Origin: Euperipatoides rowelli
Lineage: Eukaryota > Onychophora > Udeonychophora > Euonychophora > Peripatopsidae
DNA length: 10,491 bases
NCBI GenBank assembly: GCA_003024985.2
Contig: PXIH01S0048089.1
Reading direction: 5' to 3' (one strand)
The notes beneath the pieces were generated by a model that saw only the letters and a program-made list of their open reading frames with translations, ran no database searches and was not told the DNA's origin. Positions 1 through 7,888 of the stretch are shown in pieces. The position numbers were made by a program, and so were the translations under genes. Each line of letters starts with the position of its first letter. Within the stretch, counting starts at the first letter, position 1.

Positions 1-2
1 TC

Positions 3-725
3 TGGATTCAGTTTGTTTTCTTTTAAGAAAGTTTTATCAAAACTTTCTTGGTTATCGGTAGAATTCTGTTCAGAAAGGATTTGAATTTCCTGTTCAAGTA
101 TTTTAATGAGTTGTAATAAACAATTGTTCTTATTTCTGGCAATGTCCTTGAATTTTTGATGATTAAAAACTTTGTCATTAGAAAAGTTGTCTGGCTGTGG
201 GTGTGTGTTGATAAAAATTCCTAGCTCTTGACACCATGCTCTTCCAAGGAGTGGATTATTATAATCAAATTTAAATTTTTTGCACTTCGACTGTTAAACT
301 GCGTTAATATCGCAATAGGCTATTGGTTTAATAGTCTGTCCAAAGGCTTTTAATATGAAATCAGTCTTTTTTAGTTTCTTGTTGGGCCAGAATCTTATAA
401 AGATTTTTATTGGTATGAGAGAAATCGGGGCGCCAGTATCTAGTTAAAAAATAATCGGAATCTTGTCAACAAGTACTTCCATCAAGATTAGCTGCGTCTG
501 GTCACAATGTTCAGCAGAGAGAGTATTTATGATGAAATTGTTTACATCCTGGTCGTCCTGCTCATTGGGGTCTGACTCGGAGAAGTATTCAGGGCCAAGT
601 TCTGTGCTTTCATTTTCTTTTAAATGTGTAGAGAAGTTTACATGCTTGGGTTTGGGCTTCTTTAACTCAAATTGAAGGAAACCCTGTTCCTCAAATTGAA
701 TTTTTATCCATGAAACTAGGCCCCT
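3..725 (-). pseudogene. Decayed LTR-retrotransposon protease region (retropepsin-like)
   Basis: A single minus-strand frame runs from 725 to the left window edge and is interrupted only by two TAA stops (444-446 and 294-296). About 93 codons of polar, Glu/Asp/Lys-rich sequence are followed, right after the first stop, by an Asp-Thr-Gly-Ala motif (429-440) inside L-D-T-G-A-P-I-S-L-I-P. This is the catalytic signature of retroviral-type aspartic proteases, which cleave the Gag-Pol polyprotein. About 60 codons later comes P-L-L-G-R-A-W (234-254), matching the conserved C-terminal I/L-L-G-R/N strand of retropepsins. Beyond it lies a Gln/Asn/Lys-rich linker, where reverse transcriptase would be expected off the left edge. 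No gag zinc knuckle is visible upstream; the frame stops at 726-728. A Ty3/Gypsy-type element is most likely, but no reverse transcriptase is in view to classify it. The two stops make it non-functional unless they are sequence errors. Confidence 0.72.
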
Positions 726-839
726 CTAAAATTATATTCTGAATGCACTGTAATGTAGATACTATAACAAATTTAATTATAAATTGCCCTTAAGATTATT
801 CTGTTGATATTTTATTTGTTGTATTCTTTTTTTGTTGGC

Positions 840-1005
840 GAGTAAAGGTGCCACCATGTTTGTTTATATCATTAATTCCAAGTGTTGACACCTTTGCGAG
901 ACTGGTTCTGGTTGCCACCAATAAAGAGGCTTGCAACTGATATCAGGTTGGCGTTTGTGTCTTTCTTACCATGTATGTCACCCTTAATATAGTCACATCT
1001 CATAC
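840..1005 (+). repeat. LTR-like segment with polyadenylation signal
   Basis: This GC-richer stretch has the look of an LTR R-U5 region. An imperfect inverted repeat (AAAGGTG 844-850 with CACCTTT 889-895) is followed by AATAAA (920-925), and about 20-50 bases later by a GT/T-rich stretch. It points right, whereas the neighbouring protease frame reads left, so the two probably belong to different insertions. The boundaries are guesses: no TG...CA ends, target duplication or primer-binding site could be fixed. It could also be the 3' end of an unrelated transcript. Confidence 0.3.
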
Positions 1006-1580
1006 ATATTGGTCAGGCCGTTTGGCTGCTTGCTTATTTTCATAGTATCCATGTGATAGCAATGGCAATATTGCTGAAATTTGAGATAGCCTAGGCTTAG
1101 ATATCTGCCAGTTTTTTCTACATTAGCGCCGTCCAGGCAGCTCTACCTTGCGACCTTACTATAATATATATTTTAACATTCTGGTGTAGAATTAAATTAA
1201 AGATCATTTTTACTGTGTGTGTTGCGGCGAGAGAGATGATGATATTGCTCGGCTCTTGGTAAACTAATAGAATGCTAGGTAAAACTTGAAATCCTAACTG
1301 TTTATTAGACTACATAAAACAATATAACGGCAGAAACTCAATGATTTTAATTAAATGGTATTACGAAAACCACAACTGGAAACAAAGACTACAGCTATAA
1401 AATAAAGGAAGGTACAAAATTGTTGGCCTGGTATACGCCAATCCATTCACAAAAATCAATAACATAAAATAATACTTGCTGGAAAGGCGCATGTCCATTC
1501 CAAACGACAAATATAGCACGTATTACCAGAGAGCCTCTGTGTATGTAAAACAAAATATGAATAAATTATCAATTTGCATA
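1006..1580. other. AT-rich non-coding stretch
   Basis: No coding or repeat signal was recognised between the LTR-like segment and the left terminus at 1583. A short GC-richer patch around 1125-1160 and a purine-rich patch around 1225-1245 have no identifiable match. All frames are stop-rich. Confidence 0.5.
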
Positions 1581-1582
1581 TA

Positions 1583-1623
1583 GGGGAGAGGGGGGCATGT
1601 TTGACCATGGGGCACATTTGATC
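1583..1623 (+). repeat. Left terminal inverted repeat with two sub-terminal motifs
   Basis: The terminal G-rich sequence (1583-1595) runs into motif copy 1, GGGGCATGTTTGACC (1592-1606), and copy 2, GGGGCACATTTGATC (1609-1623), spaced 17 bp start to start. The right end at 8075-8097 matches in inverted orientation. Confidence 0.6.
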
Positions 1624-1929
1624 AGTTTGAATTTCCTCCACAATTTCCTTCATACACCATTTTAGTAATAGTTGACTGTACATGAGACACAATGATTGCC
1701 TCCATTTTGTTGATGACAATTTAAATAATCATGTAGGTCTCAATTCATGTCAGAGATTGTGAGGTTTTTTTTTTTAGTTGTAAGGTTCCCACATGAAAAT
1801 AAAAGGCGGTAGAATGTTCACATTTTTACAAAAATATAAAGCTATCCTTGGCTACACATGACTGGTTTAACTATTGTATTAAAACTAACCTAATCAAAAT
1901 TATACATTTTAGCATGTCATGTGTTATGT

Positions 1930-1983
1930 GGGGCACCTTTGATAGCTTGTGATGGGGCACCTTTGATCATATTATCAAAGGTG
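1930..1983 (+). repeat. Sub-terminal motif pair plus perfect hairpin
   Basis: Two direct copies of the family motif occur 24 bp apart: GGGGCACCTTTGATA (1930-1944) and GGGGCACCTTTGATC (1954-1968). The second copy forms the left arm of a perfect 10-bp inverted repeat, CACCTTTGAT (1958-1967) with ATCAAAGGTG (1974-1983), separated by 6 bases. The same motif lies at both ends of the candidate transposon, so a protein-binding role such as transposase recognition is inferred. Confidence 0.55.
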
Positions 1984-2155
1984 ACCCAGCAATTTGTTCT
2001 ACAATATTGAACTGTAGATTGATGAAATAAAATAATATAAATTGTGTTAACAATTACAGTAACATTGCTTAAGCCTATAAAACTGNCGCTTGCTGCATAA
2101 TCATTTTGACACGATAGCGTTTACTATAGTTAGTGCCTGTTGAAAAATCTTCAAC

Positions 2156-2227
2156 ATGTCTTACTGTTGTGCCTTAAATTGTACAAATGCTGCATCAAGT
2201 TTAAATCCTTATATCTTTTTTTTTTAA
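2156..2227 (+). pseudogene. THAP zinc-finger-like N-terminal fragment
   Basis: An ATG at 2156 opens 23 codons starting M-S-Y-C-C-A-L-N-C-T-N and ending in a run of Phe before TAA at 2225-2227. The Met near two cysteines spaced C-x4-C (codons 4 and 9), followed by Thr-Asn and, about 10 residues later, an aromatic cluster, matches the start of THAP domains (C2CH DNA-binding fingers found in P-element and other transposases and their domesticated relatives). The second half with the C-x2-H pair is not found; the frame dies in a T10 run (2216-2225). A downstream exon cannot be excluded, but no clear donor precedes the stop. It sits just inside the left sub-terminal repeats, where a transposase start would be expected. 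The assignment rests on a short motif. Confidence 0.35.
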
Positions 2228-2426
2228 ATAAATTGACTATTTGAAGTAACTTCAATTCAAATGGCTTTCTATAGATGTGTGTGGGCAATGTATAAACACA
2301 TCAATACTCAATGAATTTGTACATGAACAGATCAGAAACTTTATTAAAACCTATTGACTAAATTAATTAATGAAAGCTTAAATCAGAAAAAAAAGGTCAG
2401 AAAAATTATTCATTAAAAGCCTTTTG

Positions 2427-2501
2427 AGTGTCGAACCAACACCCATCAATCATTTGTTTTAGTTAGCAGGACAGTGCTCTTAAGATCAGACCACACTGCC
2501 A
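2427..2501 (-). repeat. tRNA-Ser-like SINE head (decayed)
   Basis: On the minus strand the segment reads like a tRNA-derived SINE head. A TGGTCTGATCTTAAG box-A-like part (about 2480-2495) is followed by CTGCTAA (2463-2469), the anticodon-loop sequence of tRNA-Ser(GCU). A long variable-arm-sized gap then leads to the B box GGTTCGACACT (2427-2437). The acceptor, anticodon and T stems do not pair properly, so it is not a functional tRNA gene. Such boxes normally form the internal RNA polymerase III promoter. The body and tail of the element were not recognised. Confidence 0.45.
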
Positions 2502-3160
2502 GACATTTGTTTTGTAATTTGACCTACGGTACTTATTTTGTTTTCGGGGGAAAAAGTAATTATGACTAGTCACTTCTTTCATTTATGTCTAAGAAAACTG
2601 TTCTATTTATGTGCATTTTTTTGTAAATTATCATTTCTAAGTAGAAATTTGAATTTTATTTTGACTAAATAATAAATGAAAAATACGCTAGATTTACAGT
2701 ATGGTTATTAATCAAGGCTGGATTAACTTATTTTACTTGTTTAAAAAAAAATTGACTATACTTGCTAATATTTTTCTAGATTGGATTATTAATGAATGTT
2801 TAGTTAAAAAAAAACATATACCGCACATTACTTTGTAAATTTTTAATACATATAAAACTCTGATATGAAAACTGATATGCAAGATAGATATTGAAGTTAA
2901 AAAAAAATAGAAAGGCATCTTTTAATTTAGTATCAATCAAGAACCCCCCTACATAACCTTGTACCTACCATATTTTTATTAGCTGTGGTTGTTTACACAT
3001 TTTTTTTTTAACAATTAGCCGGAACTTCACCAGTAGTCTTATTCTAGGTCGCTTGATGATGATGATAATATAAATAATAAAAAAATTATTATAGTCTTTT
3101 AAATAAATAAATAAATCTATTACATGTAAATATTTTTTTGCAAATAAAATCGTGTGAATT
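2502..3160. other. AT-rich non-coding stretch with short microsatellites
   Basis: No coding signal was seen. It contains a short GAT repeat (about 3054-3068), an AAAT repeat (3101-3117) and several A/T homopolymer runs. The 61-codon minus-strand open frame at 2733-2918 is Phe/Ile/Lys-rich and looks like chance. Confidence 0.5.
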
Positions 3161-3167
3161 CTGTATT

Positions 3168-3303
3168 TTAATACTGCTCGTATTCTTGTTCTCCCAATAT
3201 AGCGTGGTCGATATCAAATGACACCAATTCGCTATGTTCGTCAGCTAAAGGCTCTTCGAAACCCTATGGACTGTTTAAATACTTGTACCAAATATTCATC
3301 CAT
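3168..3303 (-). pseudogene. Frameshifted small acidic ORF, unidentified
   Basis: An ATG at 3303-3301 (minus) opens M-D-E-Y-L-V-Q-V-F-K-Q-S-I-G-F and then stops at 3241. The frame one base over, from 3263, continues smoothly as G-F-E-E-P-L-A-D-E-H and runs 31 codons to TAA at 3168-3170. The switch lies at a GGG run (3262-3264 on the plus strand), so one extra base explains the break and would give about 45 residues. The composition is polar and acidic (repeated Glu/Asp, C-terminal E-Y-E-Q-Y), quite unlike the Phe/Ile/Lys noise around it, and the patch is GC-richer than its surroundings. An alternative reading is a terminal exon starting at 3263 after the acceptor-like CCATAG. The plus strand is also open across part of it. 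I do not recognise the family. Confidence 0.35.
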
Positions 3304-3440
3304 TGTGTAATTATAATCAATTTTTTTTTTTAAAAAAATAATTTACTACAAGCAGTACAGCGCTCTACATAGAACATACAGTAAATACTGGGATATACAG
3401 TAGCCTTATAACTTTATTCTGTTTGTAGACTATTTCCTCA

Positions 3441-3678
3441 TCTCGGACCCAAAAAAAATTTAAAACTTTTTTTTTTTTGTATTAACAGAAAGAGGACAAG
3501 ATTATTCTTAATTTTATCTTTAAATAATTTTTTTTTTTATGCATTTATTGTTTTGTTAGTAGTTGTCTTTGAAAATAATACGGTAATAAAAAAAATTTAA
3601 AAACCCCATTTCATTTGACTTTTAATTTTTGGGTCTGAAGTACTTTAGGGGTCCGCATTGCACGGGCTGGAACCACTG
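3441..3678. mobile_element. hAT-like terminus, possible short internally deleted copy
   Basis: The right part (3631-3678) reads inward from its end, on the minus strand, as CAGTGGTTCCAGC followed by GCGGACCCC. This is the form typical of hAT (Charlie-like) inverted termini. A partly matching segment in the opposite sense, CGGACCCAAAAA, lies at 3444-3455, facing GGGTCTG at 3631-3637. Together they suggest a non-autonomous copy of about 240 bp. The left CAGTG end and an 8-bp target duplication were not found, so only the right terminus is reasonably supported. Confidence 0.38.
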
Positions 3679-3689
3679 CTCAAACAGCG

Positions 3690-5250
3690 CCATGAAATAT
3701 ACCTATATCAATTTTTTTTTAATGTAGAAGAGGGGAGGGTCAGAGAAAGTTAAGATTAGCAAAAAATTTTACTGTATGCAGCGATCCTACTTATTTGATG
3801 ACAATTACACTATACAGTATGTAAGGCTATTAGCCTTACTTACTAACTCTTTAGCCTATCACCAGATTGTTAAAATCATTTAAGGAGGAGGGGAGGATTT
3901 CCCATTACTTTAACGCACATTTCTTTTAGTATTGTAGGGGAAAGATTTGTTCCTTTTGACAAAATCGTGGCTATACAGGTACCGGTACTATATATATTTT
4001 TTATTATTTAAGGTGCTATTATAAGATCATTCATAGAATCCTAAAGCTCTTCATTTTATCTTAGTTCTAAGTTATGAATCTTTTATATTTTTATGCTAGG
4101 GTAAGTAGTTTATTAAAGGGGTAATTGCTATTGCCATTTTTAACATATTTTCAAATACTAAAGTGCCAATAAAATGTACATATGACTCATGTTTCCTATT
4201 TCTTATAAATATTGTTTATTCTATTTTAATTTGTATATTTCTAATTTGAATGTATATTCCCATTTGTTTCATATTTTAAAAAAAAAATGATGTAATTTTC
4301 TTTTTTTTTTTAAAAAAAAATGACCTGTTACATTTTTATACTTTAAATTATTTTTTTTTGTTCTGTTTTTTCTAGAGAAAAATAAATATATTTTTTAAAC
4401 AAAATTTATAATTTTTCAAAAACAAATATTTTTGAAAGATTTAAAAATTCAATTTTTGTAATAAAAATATGAATTTTGGAAATATCCTTTTTGTCTTTTT
4501 TATTAAAAGTGCAATTAAAATAATTCACATATTACCTAGTTTAAAAAAAAAAAGTATTTTTAAAAAAGTTTTTTTTTTTTTTCTTCTTAAAAATAAATTA
4601 CATAAGTTGATATTAACCAAACTCATTTGATTAGTCATTAACTAACCGAAAAAGTAACAGATAAGGAAGCTGTTATTAAACTTTATTTATTGTATTCCTA
4701 TTCATTGCTATAACATTTGTAGGAATTAAGCTTGAATTTGGCTTTAAAATGACTAAGATACAGCATTCAACAAGTGTCTTGCAATGAAGTGAAAACTATA
4801 AAGCATAGTTTAAAACAAAATTATGGATTTTTATTGGAAAGATCATAAAGCAAATTTGTTTTTATCGGGGGCGGAACTTTGTGGAAGCAATGCTTATGGG
4901 ACCGAGTTGTTAGGGCCCCTAATTTATCAATAATAATTCAATTTTCTTTTTTATTCAACCTTTTTTTTNGATGAGAGGGGGATGGGAGAGGAAAATATTA
5001 TTGCAGTATTCTTTTTTTTTTTTAAATGCATACTGTATAGAAAGAAACATTCTGCTTTTAACTTATTATATTAATTTTTAGTAAATTAGGATTTCTTTTT
5101 GTATAATGATATCTCCTGTATATGCATTTAGTCTAATTACATGAGCAAAAAGAAAAATGTGATGCAATAACCCTAATTTTTTATATTATTAATACCTAGG
5201 AAAATGAGCTTTTGCTTAAACTTTTAACAACCGGTTCTATAAATGTTCTT
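3690..5250. other. Very AT-rich non-coding stretch
   Basis: No exon was recognised. The region is dominated by A and T runs, especially 4260-4600, where TTTTAAAAAAAAATGA-like blocks recur (about 4276-4291 and 4308-4323). A GC-richer patch at 4867-4920, ending in the near-palindrome TAGGGCCCCTA, could be the edge of an unidentified repeat. An N occurs at 4969. Confidence 0.5.
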
Positions 5251-5309
5251 AGTTCCTGTTTTGGAAAAGGAACTAGTTCCAGTTCCCAGTTCCTTTTTCG
5301 TTCCTTTAC
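5244..5309. repeat. AGTTCC-type repeat cluster with palindrome
   Basis: Several GTTCC/GGAAC units are packed into 65 bases, including the perfect 12-bp palindrome GGAACTAGTTCC (5269-5280). They form alternative stems, for example GTTCC at 5252-5256 with GGAAC at 5269-5273. Such clusters are common at ends of some DNA transposons, but no boundary is visible. Confidence 0.4.
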
Positions 5310-5423
5310 CAGATCAAAATTATACTGTAGACAAAAAAAAAAGATTGTATTTTTTTTATTATATTAGTGTTTAACTTAGTCTAAAAGCATTTTATTGTAC
5401 ACAAAATTACATTATGTATACTT

Positions 5424-5622
5424 CACGCTTGGAATATTAACAAATGCCAGATTCATATTGAATTCCTTTAATTTTTTTTAATCTGATTTTTCTCGGTGGT
5501 GACTCGATACTTACCTCTTGCAACTTTATATTAAATAGCTACATTTTTGGTTGTTCTCATTTTTACAGGGGGGAGAGCATCTGCCCCCTTTGCCCCCCTC
5601 CCACCTTCTGCGGACGCCCATG
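5424..5622 (+). repeat. Dispersed repeat, copy A
   Basis: This copy begins with CACGCTTGGAATATTAACAA and ends with GGACGCCCATG. Blocks shared with copy B (9656-9782) are CTTGGAATATT...AATGCCAG, ACTTTATA...TACATTTTTGGTTG, TCTCATTTTTACAGGGG and the terminal GCCCATG. Copy A carries roughly 75 bases in its middle that copy B lacks. The C-rich 3' part (5583-5606) creates a spurious minus-strand open frame. The family is unidentified and could be a SINE or MITE. Confidence 0.5.
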
Positions 5623-5629
5623 CTTATGT

Positions 5630-5850
5630 GTATATAGTATACACTATTCAGTATATACTGTGCATTGAGAGAGATATGGTAAAAGTGTGAAAACGTGTTC
5701 GAAACCAAGTTTAGAGTGAACATTTTCGAAGTGCGCAGCAGAAGAAAATTAGAAGTGGTGAGGGGCAGTCGATACGACTGTGTAGTGAAGAATTAGTGAC
5801 ACAATTCTATAATAAAACATCTGTGAAAGCAAAGTAGACATTATCCTTAC
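5630..5850 (+). other. Exon-like or LTR-like GC-richer island
   Basis: Two overlapping plus-strand frames are open and protein-like. One has 37 codons (5683-5793, containing F-E-V-R-S-R-R-K-L-E-V-V-R-G). The other has 40 codons (5715-5834, beginning S-E-H-F-R-S-A-Q-Q-K-K), starting directly after TTTAG at 5714 and ending at TAG 5835-5837. The base composition differs from the surrounding AT-rich DNA. The segment also holds inverted repeats (GTGTATA/TATACAC at 5628-5644, CAGTATATACTG at 5650-5661, CAGTCG/CGACTG at 5767-5781) and AATAAA (5811-5816) followed by a TCTGTG stretch, which would fit a small LTR just as well. I cannot choose between an upstream exon of the RING gene, a solo LTR and chance. 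Confidence 0.3.
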
Positions 5851-6378
5851 ACAATAAATGAACGTCTAAAGGTTTATAAAGTATTATTAGTGCGAAGAAG
5901 CAGTTTTCGTACTTCCAGATACAGGAACTCTCCAGTAGTTGTAGCAATTGATTTTCTTAACTCTACATAAAATCTCCATAGCTGCTTATTACTTATATTT
6001 ATTTAATCTTTTCCTCTAATTCAAATTTTCTTGTATTAAGTCCTAAATCTTCTGGGCTAAGGACTTACTAAATATCATTGTATTTATGCATGTTGTATAC
6101 TTTTTTTATTGAATAAAAAAAACTAGTAATAATAATATTAAATGACTAGTCTAATTTTAGCTTGATGTTTTATTGAACTTCTTTAATAAATCCTAATTAT
6201 GATATAAAAAAAAAGTTATGATGTTATAATGTACATTATTGTAAATATGATGCTTACTCTATAATTAATTTTATTAGATCTTATTTTAACAATAAATAAC
6301 ATACTGCGTAAATCAAATTAATTATAAGTAAGTCTTGTTAAATTTTTATTAAATACCGTATTGGTATATTTCTCTGAT
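5851..6378. other. AT-rich stretch before the RING exon (presumed intron)
   Basis: No coding signal is convincing here; it probably is the end of the intron preceding the RING exon. A 20-codon open stretch near 5890-5967 ends in TAA and has no splice context. Confidence 0.45.
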
Positions 6379-6403
6379 TTTTTTTTTGTTTCTTTGTTAA
6401 CAG
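6379..6403 (+). promoter_or_regulatory. 3' splice acceptor of the RING exon
   Basis: A long pyrimidine tract (T9-G-TTTC-TTTG) leads into TTAACAG, giving a strong acceptor with AG at 6402-6403. The coding frame opens exactly at the next base, implying a phase 0 intron. Confidence 0.75.
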
Positions 6404-6577
6404 GTAGTTTATCATCAGAGTATTAAATGTATGACATGTCAAGAAAGGAATCGCAGTGTTGCTGTAATGCCATGTAATCATTACGTTTTATGTGAGAAAT
6501 GTGCGCCTACTCTAAAGGAATGTCCATTATGTCATGTACAGATAACACAAAGATCCAGTATTGTTTTACCCTTATAA
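6404..6577 (+). CDS. Terminal exon encoding a C-terminal C3HC4 RING finger (E3 ubiquitin ligase type)
   Basis: The exon encodes 57 residues followed by TAA (6575-6577). It starts V-V-Y-H-Q-S-I-K and then gives a full RING: C-x2-C-x11-C-x1-H-x3-C-x2-C-x6-C-P-L-C, with zinc ligands at codons 6428, 6437, 6473, 6479, 6491, 6500, 6521 and 6530. All eight ligands are present. After the last Cys, 14 residues (H-V-Q-I-T-Q-R-S-S-I-V-L-P-L) end the protein. RING fingers recruit a ubiquitin-charged E2; placement at the extreme C-terminus is typical of IAP-like, Unkempt-like, MEX3-like and similar ligases. The P-C-N-H-Y-V-L-C-E-K-C-A core recalls Unkempt/UNKL and IAP RINGs, but this is memory, not alignment. 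The frame is intact, which suggests present or recent function. Upstream exons were not identified. The exon lies within the interval bounded by the transposon-like inverted termini. Confidence 0.85.
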   Translation, partial: VVYHQSIKCMTCQERNRSVAVMPCNHYVLCEKCAPTLKECPLCHVQITQRSSIVLPL

Positions 6578-6760
6578 GAATAGTACATTTTAGGCACTTA
6601 ATCAATTATTTTTAATTAGGAAACCAATTTAGTATTTTTTTTTCTTAAACTATTTCCCACTCTTTTTCTTGTGGATTTAAACAACAAAAAATTGAACTTT
6701 TATCAACAATTTGAATGTCTTACCCTCACCCTCATTTACTGATTAAAGAAAAAAATTGAA
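6578..6760 (+). other. Probable 3' UTR of the RING gene
   Basis: AT-rich sequence follows the stop codon. The first plausible polyadenylation signal is ATTAAA at 6742-6747, a common variant; no AATAAA lies closer. The end of the transcript is inferred, not shown. Confidence 0.35.
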
Positions 6761-7888
6761 CACCTTAATAATATTCTCTGTCTTAATATTATATTGTCCA
6801 TCTTTTTCAACGACTTTGGCATTTTTTTAAAGTCAGAATAACAATAATATTAATGCTGAAGATTTCTAGTTGAATCATCTCATTACATTTCAAATTATTT
6901 TTACATTCCCTCTCTCTTTTGAGTATTCATCAAAAACATTTGTAAAAAGTGCACGACTAATTATACAGCTTTGTTCTTTTATACTGATTTTTCTTCGTCT
7001 TGAGCAATTATTCAATGTTAATTCCTAACTAGCCAAAAATATTGTAGTCAGATAACAAAGATGGAATATTCTGTGATTAGAAAGAAATACTTGGAGGACT
7101 TATTTATTTATTAATATCTTTCTAAATAGTTTATTTTAAGCAGTTAAAATAATATTTTTTAATATGTTGTTTATTTANGTGTGGTATACAGCATATTATA
7201 CTGTATACCATTCGAACACACTGTACATAATACATAAATATATCATTAGTATTAGGCCAACTAGGCCGATATAGAACATGATAGTATTCATAACAAATCA
7301 CTAGAATAAGTTTTTATATTATACACTGGAAGAGTATATTTTATATAGCCTAATTATTATTTTGTTTTATAAAATTAAAGCATGTTTTAAACTTAAAAAT
7401 TACAGTTCAATATGTTACAGACTCTAAATTTCAAACTTTACAGTAAATATAATAGATAACTTTGAATGCTAAATAATTTTTTTAGACAAAAATTAAGTGG
7501 CCTAGCATATATCATTAGAAAAAATTTAAGCCTATAGGTAGAGTCCGAAACAAAATACAATATATGGAAAAAGTTTTGTTTACTTTTAATACAGTGCATA
7601 TAAAATTTTGTTTTAGACAACTTCTAAAAATAAGTTTTGGTTGTCATTTGTTTTTAAAAGAATGTTGAAGCTTTTTTTTTTCTTTTCAATTGATAAAATA
7701 TTTTTCTTGCAATGATAGTATCAATTGAATTAATTTTTTGCAATAATTAGTGATTTTGTATATACCGTATATATAGTAGGCTATATTTGCAATGTATGAA
7801 ATTTTAGTTGCTAAGATTTGCTTTTCAAGGTTTACAAATTCCAACATTAAATGTTGGTTAAGTTATGTTTTGTTTTAATCCATGCCTT
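6761..7888. other. AT-rich non-coding stretch with short inverted repeats
   Basis: No coding signal was seen. Perfect short inverted repeats occur: TGGTATACAG (7182-7191) with CTGTATACCA (7201-7210), and CCAACAT (7841-7847) with ATGTTGG (7851-7857). An N lies at 7178. The 60-codon minus-strand frame at 7438-7620 is Phe/Lys/Leu-rich noise. Confidence 0.5.

Noticed and set aside
463-675. 70-codon plus-strand open frame
   Set aside because: It lies opposite the protease-region frame on the minus strand and is Ser/Phe-rich shadow sequence.
1456-1719. 87-codon minus-strand open frame
   Set aside because: It spans the left terminal repeat and its motif copies; the Cys-Pro and Pro-Leu-Ser-Pro stretches come from the repeat, with no domain recognised.
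2427-2501. Functional tRNA-Ser gene
   Set aside because: The acceptor, anticodon and T stems do not pair, so it is treated as a SINE head or pseudogene.
2733-2918. 61-codon minus-strand open frame
   Set aside because: Phe/Ile/Leu-rich translation of A/T runs with no motif or splice context.
3203-3300. Plus-strand exon after the acceptor-like CCCAATATAG
   Set aside because: Frames are open and the acceptor is passable, but no donor follows and the minus-strand reading explains the patch better.
5526-5723. 65-codon minus-strand open frame with Arg/Gly stretch
   Set aside because: It crosses dispersed repeat copy A and the neighbouring island; the Arg/Gly part is the C-rich repeat tail read backwards.
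5890-5967. Short plus-strand stretch that reads like a protein fragment
   Set aside because: About 20-25 codons with no acceptor at its start and a stop at the end; well within chance.
7438-7620. 60-codon minus-strand open frame
   Set aside because: Composition is dominated by Phe, Leu, Lys and Tyr, as expected from AT-rich noise.
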